A program made the translations under genes and the position numbers. A stretch of 64,000 nt of DNA from Cylindrodendrum hubeiense (lineage: Eukaryota; Ascomycota; Sordariomycetes; Hypocreales; Nectriaceae), in assembly GCA_014621425.1 (NCBI GenBank), contig JAANBB010000046.1, positions 1 through 64,000 on the forward strand, read 5' to 3'. A model generated the notes under the pieces. It did no database searches. It was not told where the DNA came from and was given only the letters and a program-made list of their open reading frames with translations. Shown piece after piece: positions 1-11,218 of this stretch (position 1 is its first letter; every line of letters begins with the position of its first letter).

Positions 1-1280
1 CAGAAAGACACCATTTAGGCATGCAGATCTGACTCGCGAAGCCCTGAGACATAGCAAAGTACGAGACACTGAGTTGTCAAACCTGTTGATACGTCGGAGG
101 AAAATGCCCCGAGACTTTTAACCTACTTTAACCACAGAATATCGAGTTACGCAACGGCCTTCCATACCGTAGCCACACAAACTACCAATATCTGGTTAAT
201 CTGCAAGGGTTGATCGAACCTTGGCAATGCCTGAGGAGACCAAACCGTCATCTTCTTCCCAGAGCGATCGAATGTAGGCAAAGCGGAGATTTCAAGAACA
301 GACAGGTGTGTCTAGTGTTTGTGTCAGAAAAAAGTCTAGAAGAACATGGGCTTTCAGAATGCGGGTGAGGATCGACATCAATGAGGGGTCATAGTATTCT
401 TGCCATTCTACAACGCGGTACTTTCCGCACTTGCCGCATCTCGTTGGGCAGAAGGTACCGTGTCTCGGACAGTCGGCGGATCCGCTATATATATATTTAG
501 GAGCCAATCAATTCTATCGCTATTTGTTCATAAGGTAGCACTTTTCACCTCGAATCGGTGTCTTTTACTTGTTAACTCCGGTTTGGCCACTCGCCATTGT
601 GCATGAGTCTGAGTTATCGCCGCTTTGATATAAGAAGTGCCTAAGGTGCAATGGGAAAATCCCTCTTCTCTATTTCTCTAGTTAGGTAGCAGCTGGTCTA
701 TCATTTTACACACCCAAGATTCATGGTTGTCGTAAGGCTCATGACGTTTGTAGCATGAGAATGCGCGAGGTAATACACAAGTCAGTGAACGATCTGAAGA
801 CGCACTGCAAAATACTGCATCAGAATATGGAATCTCTTAAGTTATACAAGAAGAATTGCCTGTTAAAGGTCCTAAACGGTCAATTATGGACATGGTCTTC
901 GCACAGCGTCGTAAAAGAATCCAATCGAACAGCTGAGCCGGAGATCTGATCGACAGTTGGCCAAGGCTAGTGAAACAAGCGTTGCTAGTGCAAAAATACG
1001 GTCTTAATACGATAATTCATGATATAGCCAGAGTGCCGGTGTGAATAATTGTGTTTTAGATTAGTGAGCGTGAAATAATTGCCTTCCATGTAAGGAATTT
1101 TCTAACGGTGCTGCAATAGAATTACTACAACCAATATTTTCAAAACCTCTCCACATGATCTTCCACATACTCTCCACTACACCTCACTCAAAACAGTTTC
1201 TCAATGACGTCAAAGTATCGAAAGTTGAAACCAAATGTCGCGTTGAATCTCAACTAGCACCCTTCGACAAGTTTGTGCAG
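1..1280. other. Left-end stretch without a supported gene
   Basis: Only short open frames occur here and none has a recognisable domain or a convincing splice structure. One 71-codon frame on the minus strand (292-507) holds several CxxC-like cysteine pairs and could be a relic of a small zinc-binding protein, but nothing around it supports a gene. A short TA-repeat lies near 488. The downstream end of the acyltransferase gene begins at 1281. Confidence 0.4.
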
Positions 1281-2933
1281 TCATGTTTCATTATGCAACC
1301 TTGGGAGCAGCAAGGGATCCTGGAGTAGCCGCTGCATGTCGTCTTGACAAATATGAATTGCGACGTCGACACCATTTTCTGTCCAGGATTGCGGTGAGGC
1401 AGAGCTGACGTCCCGAGATGGAGGTGCCTCCTTGATTAGAATAACTCCATCCATGTTCGGAACCACATCATCTGCATAACGAATCCTAGATCCTAATCCG
1501 AAATCTACCTCGTAAATACCGGCCCGTACCCAGCTCGTCACAAGTATATGCCGCCGGCCCAGGAATGCCTGCCATAATCGTTGAGGTGACTTTTCGTAAG
1601 CCAAGCGGTGCAGAAACGCAGCCACCTGCGCTGGCTGGCCGATTTTGCGGATAGTCTCGCGCACACGCTGAGCAATTGGTTGCAGCAACAGAGTCTCGAC
1701 GCTCCCTTTTGACTCTGCCGTGGCTGCAACCTCGACCCCCGACATCTCGACGTTGATCATGATGCTTGGCGAGCCCACGAAATTGTCGCCGAGTTGCAGA
1801 ACGGGCCTAAGGCCGTAGACGAGGTCACAGTGGACTGGACCGGTGTCCCCTCCCAAGTTACGGGCGCGGATAATGCACGACCAGATATGAGCTACCACCG
1901 CATCATGCTGACTACATTTAGAAGATCCACCAGCTGTTGCCTCCTTGTGAAGAAATTCAACTTGGTCGCGGCTCAAATGCACAAGATAATCGGAGACAGG
2001 TGCGTTCACGTCCCATTCTGACCACGGCATAACTTGACCAGCTGGTGTAAGGTCCTCGACTTCGAATACATCGGGGACGCTGGTAGGCCAAGGGGCATTG
2101 GGGGACGGAGCCCACCAGTCGTACCGGTGCAAAGGCAAGCTTTCCGTTTCTTGAAGGATAGTGGCGTCTGGCTTGTCGGCGTTGATGTCACCTGCGGCCG
2201 AAGCATCCAATCGAAGCGGGTCGAACACTGGAACCAGAGAAGGCTCAGGTTCTCCGGCAAGCGTCGAGCCACTGACGAGAGCCCAGTCTTTCACAAAACG
2301 GATCAGAGCCGAAATGTCTGCCAAAGGATGCGTGATCTTGGCGGCTAGGATAAATCCTCCACAAGACAGCTCTGTGATCTGAATAGCCAGTAAGGGATCG
2401 CGAAGGCCACCTTCGCTGGGCTTATTTGGCCTGAGTGCGCTGGCTATAGACGTTGGTGGGACAAAGTCTTTGAGCGGAACCTTCTGGCGGTCCCACAGAG
2501 GCTGATCTGCTGTGCGCGATGAAGAATAGATCTCATCCAGCGTGGCAGAACTCTTTGCGGTGATAAATTCGACTCCTGAATCCTCAGACGTTCCATAATG
2601 CGCATAAATACGGCCGTAGCGACGGGCATGAGGGGGGAGATGCTTCGCTTCGTCGTCAACGGTGCCGTTGGTGGTGGTGACGGCTTTGAGATGGCCACAC
2701 CACTGTGGATAGGCATCGAGCGCAACCCGAAACGATTCGCGGAGGTGGTCCACCAGTTTGAAGTTCTTGTCGTCAACGCGGCTGGGACGTTCAAACAGCC
2801 AAATGGCGTTGGTGAGGGCAAAATTGGCCGTGGTGGCGTCCACCAGCGAGAGTGCTGTGGCCTGCTCCTCGACTTGTTTTGTTCTCGGAAACAGTCTTTC
2901 CGACTGTACGATTGATAGATCGAAAGATGCCAT
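1281..2933 (-). CDS. BAHD-like acyltransferase (transferase family PF02458)
   Basis: This encodes a protein of about 550 residues that probably moves an acyl group from acyl-CoA to an alcohol or amine of a secondary metabolite in the cytosol. The key evidence is an HPLAD motif near residue 202, matching the catalytic HxxxD of the BAHD superfamily, and a DFGLG motif near residue 485, at the place of the family's structural DFGWG. The frame is open up to 3107, but I start at the inner Met at 2933, because the sequence MASFDLSIVQSERLFPRT looks like a normal family N-terminus while the 58 residues before it are low in complexity and hydrophobic. No intron is needed. The neighbour is an arrestin, so context does not name the substrate. 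Trichothecene acetyltransferase-like or fumigaclavine-type enzymes of the same superfamily are alternatives. Confidence 0.8.
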   Translation of the reverse strand: MASFDLSIVQSERLFPRTKQVEEQATALSLVDATTANFALTNAIWLFERPSRVDDKNFKLVDHLRESFRVALDAYPQWCGHLKAVTTTNGTVDDEAKHLPPHARRYGRIYAHYGTSEDSGVEFITAKSSATLDEIYSSSRTADQPLWDRQKVPLKDFVPPTSIASALRPNKPSEGGLRDPLLAIQITELSCGGFILAAKITHPLADISALIRFVKDWALVSGSTLAGEPEPSLVPVFDPLRLDASAAGDINADKPDATILQETESLPLHRYDWWAPSPNAPWPTSVPDVFEVEDLTPAGQVMPWSEWDVNAPVSDYLVHLSRDQVEFLHKEATAGGSSKCSQHDAVVAHIWSCIIRARNLGGDTGPVHCDLVYGLRPVLQLGDNFVGSPSIMINVEMSGVEVAATAESKGSVETLLLQPIAQRVRETIRKIGQPAQVAAFLHRLAYEKSPQRLWQAFLGRRHILVTSWVRAGIYEVDFGLGSRIRYADDVVPNMDGVILIKEAPPSRDVSSASPQSWTENGVDVAIHICQDDMQRLLQDPLLLPRLHNET

Positions 2934-3187
2934 GGTGATAAAGTGCGAGACTGATGTTTGGGACAGTTTTAGGAATGAGCTGGAACCTCCTGATCGATTG
3001 CACAAGAAGTCGCTGAGAAAGAAAAACTGGGCCGCGGCGAGGAGTAAGCCAATAGAGGCGCGAATACCATAGGGACCCATCCGGCGAGCCCATTCGGGAA
3101 ATGTCAACTATGATGTGCTTTATTCAGGTCACCCATAACAGGGAAAAAAATGGGCGGGAAATGCTATGTCGATGGAGCCGTGGAAAT

Positions 3188-4580
3188 TTAGTCGACGTGC
3201 CCGTATGGTGGTGGCATACCACCATCCGGAATTTCATCTGGTATCTGATGACAACAGGGTTAGTGCAACACCCTCATCGCGGACTCAAGTACTCACATAT
3301 TCAGGTAGCCCAGTGATCGACGAGATATTGGTGTCTTGAACGCCAACTTGGATGGGGATTTCTAGGGAAAGGACGGTGCCGGATTTCCCGGTAGCCAGTA
3401 CCAAATTGATAGTGTAGGTCCGAGAAATGATGCAGGAGTGGAAGGTCGGAAGAAACATGGTTTTGGGCGAGGTAGGGAGCTTGAATGGGATCGCGAGTGT
3501 AGTAGTGTATTTGATGGGTTGACTACGGGTTTCGTTCCTACTACGTAGACAACATTGGACCACTGGCGATTCCAAACGGGGGCCACCAGGCTCATTAAAG
3601 CAGGATTTCTCTGGGTCTTCCGATGCATATTGTCGTTCCCAAACGAGCTCGTCTGGTTGACGTATGGGGATCCTGTGGCATGTCGAGTAGGGCGTTAAGG
3701 GGCAATTTCGTATCTGCGCGTCATTCCCGAGATCGGGCGGGTAGTTTAAATGGGTGAGAGAAAAGAAGGTTGTGGAACGAAGTCTGGTGGTGATGGAGTA
3801 GATCTCAGGAGGAACTCCACCAATTAATACCGGGGTAAATTCGAGATCAAGGTTTAGAGAGGACCCCGACGTGCTCAGGTCGTTGACCGAAAGCATGATT
3901 GGATTTGGCTGGGTAGCCGTTAACCTGAGATTGCCGATCTTGGAAGAAAATAGACCTGGGCGAATCATTTTGGTCTGGGTCAAGCGATATCTGTCGTTGT
4001 CGGGGGCGAGGTGAAGAGGAAGAGGAGGATCTTCGGGACACGTTGGGAGTACTCGAAGAGGGCGGGAGCTCTCAATTGGCTTTGAGTTGTTCTGTGGGAT
4101 CCTGACCTTGATGTAATACCCAATCTTGGCCACCTCTGGCGCTTGATCATTAGCGTCCCAGCCACCCATTGTGGGAGGGAGCCGCTGGTGTTGGTGTTGC
4201 TCCGTCGCCCTGTGATGATCATTGCACACCCGGGGATCAAGCTCAGAGGGGACGAGGAAGGCAAATGGCACATTGTAAGTCTGCCCAGCCTCGAAAATGC
4301 GAGACTCGGGGAGGTGGCCGCTCCATACTTGTGCCTTGAGCCGCAAAAACGTGTGGATTGAACTGGGCGGGGCGCCACGCTGAAGGAAGTCGATGCGCGT
4401 GTCGGCTGTCCCCGCAAAGAAGATGTGGAAAGAATCGAACGGGATGTCTTTTTGGGGGGTGACCACGACAGATCCTGAAATGCCCGAGGCGCATGTATAC
4501 ACCTTGGAATCGAAATGATTGTTGATCTTGATGTCGATGGCAGGCTCGCGCTGACCGAGAGACGCCCGTATGGGAGCCAT
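3188..4580 (-). CDS. Alpha-arrestin-like protein with C-terminal PPxY motif
   Basis: A 446-residue arrestin-fold protein. Fungal alpha-arrestins bind plasma-membrane transporters and recruit the HECT ubiquitin ligase Rsp5/HulA so that the cargo is ubiquitylated and endocytosed. The N-terminal half has the beta-rich arrestin pattern (a stretch like KVYTCASGISGSVVV, then GTADTRIDFLQRG), and the second half continues with the arrestin-C-like strands. I add a second exon: exon 1 is 3297-4580 and exon 2 is 3188-3244, joined by a 52-bp intron with GTGAGT donor and TCATCAG acceptor in phase 0. Exon 2 gives 18 residues ending MPPPYGHVD, so it supplies a PPxY ligase-binding motif that the unspliced frame lacks. 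A decayed amino-acid permease lies 1.3 kb away on the other strand. The exact cargo cannot be told. Confidence 0.75.
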
Positions 4581-5900
4581 GGCGTTCAGAAAAGTGGCGA
4601 GTGGGGATCAAGAGCGACGATAAGGCGCACAAGGTTCCATCGAGTGTATTATAGCCTTCGGACGATGGATAAAGCAGAGTGCCAACGGTTCATCGGGAAT
4701 GGGATCCAGTGGCGGTGACAGCATGACTTCGGGAGGAGAACAGCCGGAAATGCACTATCGGCTTTCTGAACCAATGGTGACGAGTTCACTCGGCAAAGCA
4801 ACGAGCCACCGACGGGCATCGGCGGATTAGACGAATGGGGGCGCGTTGCGGCGGTCGTCACTTGACGCGCTTCAACATGGCCAAGAGTCCAACATTACAC
4901 ATATCTTCCATTTCCTGTTGCAACCCAGATCATCAGCCCACATTGCTGGATGTGGCCACGCGTCGCAGCACATTTGGTCTGATTCGGCGAGAACTGATAA
5001 TGCCGAGACACTGTCTCGGTAGAGTCCCACACCGACAGCTGATAACACGCCTTGTCCACGGTGTACAATTTCGCGCCTTTCCGACGATGCTCTGGTGTAA
5101 AAAGCGGTAGAGAATTGTGGAAAACTGCAGAACTGACCTCGTCCAAAGTATTTCTTAATCATGCACCGATAAACCCTGGTTTCATCGGTTTCTGTCAGGT
5201 TTCTTGCTCTCTCCCCTTGTCGCATGCCCACCATCGTCCTCGCATGACCCCCGCATGCACAGGATCGATATCAGCAGCCACCCACCCCGCACCGCGGACC
5301 CAGTTCTCCAAAGGAACTGTTCCGATAAGCATCGGTCATGGGGGGGATTGTTATTCGTATAGCGCACAGGGCGCATGGGGCGCATAGGGCATATGAGTGG
5401 TGCCTGTCGGACAGGGCTCAAAATAAGCTACAAGATAACGCACAAGGCTGGTCGGTAATGATTGATAGAGCCCATACGTTGCCCCAAACAGCCATTTACT
5501 CTTCTCGGGCAACGCGGTGCGACTGCTCTTATTGATCATCGGTCGTCGGGGACGGGAATCGTCGGCTTCCATTCCAAGACTCATTCTACCTCCTTCTTCT
5601 CGTCCTTTTAGCTCTTTATCCGAAACTTTCTTCGCTGTCAATTCCCGGAGTAGATACCAGATTATACCAGATTTACACGATTGGACTTGACAAAAACATG
5701 TCCATCACAGCAGCATCTCCAAAAGTAGCCCCCAGCGAAGAGAAATGGCCGTGAACTTGGCCAAGGGGTCGGTACCGCATTCATAATGGTGACGCTGGCA
5801 TTGGCACCAAGTATGATGAATTAAATTGAAACCAGAAAAGCCGGCATATTCAGTTCCTACCCCTTGCTAAGTTGCGATTCTTGTCCCTCCTAAATACGAA
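4581..5900. other. Intergenic stretch, no gene supported
   Basis: Several overlapping frames of 60-120 codons exist on both strands, but they overlap each other, have no domain and show no splice logic. The stretch around 5360-5390 has a short GCGCA/GGGCGCAT-rich tandem. It probably holds the promoter of the arrestin gene and the eroded 5' end of the permease pseudogene. Confidence 0.4.
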
Positions 5901-5919
5901 CACCCTCGCACTACCACTT

Positions 5920-7400
5920 CATGCGATCAATCTATCTTGCTTTGTCGTTAGTACGGAATAAATGCTGACTGCCTATATGTAAACAGGGGGCGCAATCGGA
6001 GCCGGTCTCTTCATCGGCTCCGGCACAATCCTTGTCAAGACCGGCCACGCACCCCTCTTCATGGCATACCTCTCGATGGTGATAATGGTTTCTACCGGGA
6101 TGAAAATCCTTGTGAATATGGTCATCTATCTCCCAATTTTCGGTATCGCGATCCCATGTTTTGTCGCTCGCTTCGTCGATCCAAGCCTGGCCTTTGCTGC
6201 AGGCTAGAGTTACTGGTACGCCTATACCCTACTCATCAGCGCCAAGCTTAGCGCTGCGGGCATTATTATCGAGTACTGGGGGTCTAATATCAGTGTCTGG
6301 ATTGCTGTAGCTCTTGTCGTGGTACTATTGCTTAATATCGTCGTGGTGGGCATATTTAGCGAAGGTTTGCGAGCATCAAGCTCATCACCATCTGTGGTCT
6401 TATCATCCTGGGCATCATCATCTTTGGCGGTGGCGGCCCTAACTGGGATGAAATCTTCAACTACGGTATCTAAAGGATCCTCGCGCTTTTATTATTACAG
6501 TTCAAGGAGTTCAACTAGTACTTTCTTGTGCTACTGGAACCCCATTATTACCGCAGAGTTTGCCTTTGTCACACCCCGAACTTATTGCTATTGCGGCTGG
6601 TAAGGCCGTGGCACCGCGTCACGATATCCCCCCAAGGTAGCCCGCCAGTTCGTCTGGCGCCCAGTGATTTTATATAGGATCTCATCACTTCTCATTGGTA
6701 GTCTGGTGCCGTCGAATAATAAGGCTCTCCATAGTATTTCCAACGCCAGCGCCTCGCTCTTTGTTATCGGCAAAGACGGTAGCATCCAGGTCCTCGATCA
6801 TATTATCAACACCAGTATTTTCCATCAATCTGATCCGCCGGAATTCATTTCTCTGCTGAGGCAGTCGTATTGTGTACTCAATGGCGCGCGATAAGCAAAT
6901 ACCTTTCTGGTTCGCCATCACCAACGAACAGGGCGCCGTTTTATTTACCTGGTCCAGCGCTCTTGTGACCATTTTTAGTATTCAAATTCTGGAGCTACGG
7001 GTTTTAGCTGATTCGTTAATATGTTTCGATTTCAGGCTTCATCGTGTGTGTGGTTGTGGCGATCACCTCCCTGCGATTTCAAGCGGCCACGCGACACAGC
7101 GGACTCCTAGATGATCTAGCTTTTACGGCGCACTTCTAACTTTATTCCACTTGGTTAATTGCAGTCATAATCTCCCTCCTTATAATCACGAATGAATTTC
7201 AACTACTTTTTGGCGACAATGAGAGCATCAATGACTTTATTGCTACATGTATTACGTTCCCGATCTTCTTCGCCCTCTATACTGGCCACGAGGCCTGGTT
7301 CTGCACCCCTCAGTAAATTAAGACTCATAGTATAGACGCTTTAACTGGCGAGTGGAAATGGATGACCTCAAGGCCATGGACTAGCGCCCGTCATGATGAA
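5920..7400 (+). pseudogene. Decayed amino-acid permease (APC/YAT family)
   Basis: Remains of a 12-TM amino-acid/proton symporter. Recognisable pieces follow in order but in different frames: GAIGAGLFIGSGT near 5989 (TM1 hallmark of the family), then a membrane stretch ending in AAG, an in-frame TAG where the family has Trp (…AAG-stop-SYWYAY, near 6205), a WIAVALVVV helix near 6299, a frame change, RIVYSMARDKQIPFWFA near 6866 (the conserved cytosolic loop before TM9), and FFALYTGHEAWF near 7268. A GTACGG…AACAG intron remnant seems to precede the first piece. Stops and at least three frame changes exclude a working protein. The TGG-to-TAG type change would fit repeat-induced or ordinary decay; I cannot tell which without an intact copy. 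Confidence 0.75.
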
Positions 7401-7450
7401 CGGGCTCGAGAAATTCCGGTTCTGGCTTGCGTAAGGTAGATTAAACAGCC

Positions 7451-8103
7451 TTATAGGTAAGAAATCAGGCCTGCGATTAATGCTACACACGCGGCGGCAA
7501 TATGGCGTGGGTTCTGTTGATGAGAACCATTCGAGTTCGTCTCGGTTGCGGATGCCATGGCCGGCAGCGTGCCAGGCGTCCCCATATCAACCGTTGTAGT
7601 GAAAGGCTCCACGGATATAGGCGTGCCAGTGTACGTGTATATTTCTGCACTTGTTCCAGTATACTCGGGAACCTCAACAGTCTTGTTGCGCGCCTTTTGT
7701 GATGAAATGATGCTTGAAGGCATTGGCGCGATGCTGTAGCTGTAGCTTGAGCAGATTGAGGAGTAGAATGTGTCCAAATCAAAGACGTCATCTCCAAAGT
7801 TGTCTCGGCAGTTCTCACAACTAGAAAAACAAATCATTCATTAATATCGCAGCTCAGATGCAGTCAGAGTCTAATAGGTTCTAGGGCCACTCACGCGTTG
7901 TAGATGGGGACGTATCCTGATTCGCAGGTGCATTTGTAATACTGCTTTCCAGTCTTTTCATTGCAAGTGCGATCGAAGGTTTCCATCACCTCGCATATTG
8001 ACCCATCGCCTTCGCAATATTCTTTGCCCACGTCGTCTATAATTGCCGACGCGAGCGCGAGCAGGCCGAAGCCGGCTGCCAGACATCTCTGTAGTTGAGG
8101 CAT
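7451..8103 (-). CDS. Small secreted Cys-rich protein, predicted GPI-anchored
   Basis: A two-exon gene (exon 1 7895-8103, exon 2 7451-7820; 74-bp intron with GTGAGT donor and TTCTAG acceptor, phase 2). The product of about 190 residues starts with a signal peptide (MPQLQRCLAAGFGLLALASA), has a Cys-rich first half (pattern C-x6-C-x9-C-x9-C-x-C…CENC…C) and a Ser/Thr-rich second half, and ends with a hydrophobic tail (IAAACVALIAGLISYL) after SNGS, the layout of a GPI-anchor signal. I start at Met 8103 rather than 8139 because the signal peptide follows directly. It would sit at the cell surface or wall. It shares a roughly 500-bp promoter region with the divergent membrane glycoprotein gene at 8599. 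I do not recognise a named family. Confidence 0.7.
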
Positions 8104-8598
8104 GGCGGGCTCAGGACGCCACTGCAAAACGGCGGGCACACATGGTTTTGGCCACCCTCCGACCCTGGGATGTAATTAATATAAGAAAGGAAACGTGCTT
8201 CTTGGCAAAGGTCAGCTGGTCTGGGATTTACAAGGCTATACCCTGATTAGAGTTGCTAGGGCTGCCCCTCAGACGATGGACCGTTTCATCCATTGATGCT
8301 AAGCTCACTAGTGATTGGGTCTGTTACGCTTAATTACGCCTAAAGCTGCACGAGCCGGGGGCATGATTTCAGCTCGGTCAGTCCCGACGAATAGAAGACG
8401 AGTTGGTGGCAGCAGTGCCATGGAGGTGCAGGCACAGCGAGATTGTAACATGGCATCGTATAATTCGTATTAAGTGGTCCAGGGTGCCCCTGGGGTGCGA
8501 TCATCGCGTGCTTCGTTCAACTCGCAGACTCCCCCCATACTTCAGCATCGAGCGCCCTCGACGGCTTTGAGGCATATACCTCGACACTGCGAGTCATC

Positions 8599-11116
8599 AT
8601 GATTGAGTGGACTGCAGGTTATGTGGCTGGTCTCATCGCCTTTGGCATTGTCTCTGGTATGTCTGCAATAGCCAAGACGCCGTCGGCGTAGTCCCTAACG
8701 CCACATCTTAGCCCAGCTTTGGTTCCCAACTGCCCTCACTTTCTTTCTTTCTGGGCAGCTCAGCGACCGCGCAACAGCTGCTACATGGTAAGCACAGCGC
8801 TAGCTTTAATTTGATCCATGTTAACAATACTCGCAGGAATGTGGCGGGAAGGCTGCTGCAAAGTTCCTACTGGCCATTTCTCCTCCAAGCGGACTCATCT
8901 AAGAATTTGGGCGTGCGCAAGTCAGTGGCACTAATCGCTATAACTGTGCCCTTGATCACTTTTCTCGTCTCTGTCGCCGGTATCGTTACACCTCTGGGAC
9001 TATATGAACAAGACGAGCCCGACTCCGAATTAACCTCACCGTCATTCGGCTATGTCTCAGACACAAGCGCCTTCTCTCAGGGAACTTCACCTCGAGTCAA
9101 CGCCTCATATACTCGGATATGCCACTATCACACCTGCGCTGCACCATGCCCTTATACCTCTAACGCTCTGAACTTTATCCAAAATAACACCGGTATATTT
9201 TGCGGTACGGAATCTCCGATTAACAGTACCGTCCCTCAAATGCTTCACGACATTTATATGAGCGGGACGAAAAATCGCAATACAACAATATCCAACTTTT
9301 TCGACATTGAGTGGCGACAAGAGGCGCCGTTCTATGATCGGGATCGAGACGATGGGGAAAACGTCCCAGGTGGACGATTTCGATACATCGACTCTTTTGC
9401 GCAAGACAATGACATCCGAGCTGTTGAAGGCTTAATAGTCGATGGGAAGTCGGGCGGGATCGGTTTCAGGAACCACACTTTGCCAGTCGGTCACACCAGA
9501 GGCGCTACATGGTCAGAAGACCTTCTCTTCCTCCAGCCTGACGTCCAGTGTGTTGACTTGAATGTCACTGTCGATTTCACAGTCACCATGAGCTCCGGCG
9601 GATCAAATCAGTTCTCCATCTCCGAGATGGTTCTCACGGATCGGGGCGGCTTCGTTAATATTAACAAGACTGACCCGCGCAATGATTCGCGGAATGGCGT
9701 CAATGTGCCAGAGCTCAGAACGCGAGCATATCAAGCAGCATGGCTCGCCAATGGACTGACAATGGGCTTCATGAATATCACAGACAACACCAACAAGACT
9801 GCGGGGACTAAAGCCTATGATCGGATCGACTCAAAGCTCAATCAAGAGTTCAAAATCCGCATTCCAGACTCCAGCGTTACCATGGGAGACTACCAGACGT
9901 TGCAATTTGGGGAAGAATTCGGCGCCCACATTGGTGTCAGCGTTATGTTTAGTGGAGATACGCTGTATCCTAATCCATCGGGCATTAATGAGACTTGGTT
10001 TGAAGATGCTCGTGAGTTTACCAAAGCTCTACCCCTCTCCCAAGCTCGTATTAGTCTGTGGGTACTAACTCTAACCCAGAGGACCGTTGTGAGGGTTGGC
10101 AATTCAATGCGACACACAAGTGGCCAGATTACACCACCAGGCTGAACAGCACGTACGTCATGTGTCAACTCATTCAAGGAGTTCCTAAACGGGTCGACGG
10201 CGGTCCCGTCAATATCTTCGACGACGGGAGCAAATGGTCGACACCAGTATACTCTTGTGCATCATCTGTCAAGGCTACCATCAAGACAGTCGATTTCTTC
10301 CACAATGGTACTACCAATAACCTAGAAGGGTTAGTTGTCAAGGCCGTGCAAGAGAAAACGTATCAAGACGAAAGCGAAATGCCCTTATGGGGTATGGAAG
10401 ACTCGGTCTTCACCCTTCAACAATTTGAACCCATCTGGGGCCTTTTGGATCCATCCTTTGAGAATTTCCACAATATCAGCACCGTTCGGGCTCCATCATT
10501 GTATCTGCCTGCGTCGATCTCAACAGCTATGACTAGCTACCAGCCGATGACAAATCTGCCTGGAGCCATCTTGCCTGTTACAGCCTATGAAACCATGCGC
10601 CTTTATGCAAGCTCATCCTGGACAGGGATAGACTATACCGCCCAAGGCAGTCTGAGCTTGTGGATGCGGTGGAAGGAGCTTTCGAGTTCTGCAGAGTCGG
10701 CGTCAAAAATAATTCAGCTCCTGTGGACTGACATTGCTGCCTCGGCTCTTGTTGGCTCCAAGGGTGTTCTTGGGTCCTATAACATGGAGCCTGATCATGC
10801 CGCGGACGTCAAAATACGGCCAACTGTCCACAGGATCAAGTATCACTGGGCGTTTGGAATCCCAGCATTCATCGTTTTATTATGCATATGTCTGGTATGT
10901 GTGGTCGTCACTGGATCCGTTGTCTTCGGTCACGCCAGTTTGGACGGGTTAAAGCAAAATCTCAAGCACATATCCATTGGACGGATACTGACCACCATAT
11001 TCCATCCCGAATCGAGCGACCTTGCTATGGAACCATTGGTCTGGAGCAAGGGCAATGCATCAAGGCAGATAGATATGTCTGGAAGCCATCCAAGACCAGA
11101 TACGGAGTCTGAATAG
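8599..11116 (+). CDS. Large integral membrane glycoprotein of unknown function
   Basis: Four exons join in phase: 8599-8656, 8712-8787, 8837-10011 and 10080-11116, giving 781 residues. The first exons encode membrane segments (YVAGLIAFGIVS; WFPTALTFFLSGQLSD), and a further segment lies just after (SVALIAITVPLITFLVSVAGIVTPLGLY). A long extracellular part of about 560 residues follows, with many N-x-S/T sites and scattered cysteines. Near the C-terminus there is one more helix (WAFGIPAFIVLLCICLVCVVVTG) and then a short polar tail. The layout, N-terminal helices plus a large glycosylated loop plus a last helix, is typical of an orphan fungal membrane-protein family for which I know no function. 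All three introns have GT-AG borders (GTATGT, GTAAGC, GTGAGT). Confidence 0.72.
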
Positions 11117-11218
11117 TTATGTTTACTTTACTATCCGGCTTTCTATAGATGCAGAGATTGGGGGTTGCTATGTACATATATATGTATATGCTCGCTTTAA
11201 TAATTAAAATTTCAGAGC

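Noticed and set aside
2934..3107. N-terminal 58-residue extension of the acyltransferase
   Set aside because: Family-like sequence begins at the inner Met; the extension has no match to the fold and looks like 5' leader.
11160..11195. TATATA-rich palindrome as a regulatory element
   Set aside because: A simple AT-rich 3' flank between convergent genes; nothing beyond low complexity.
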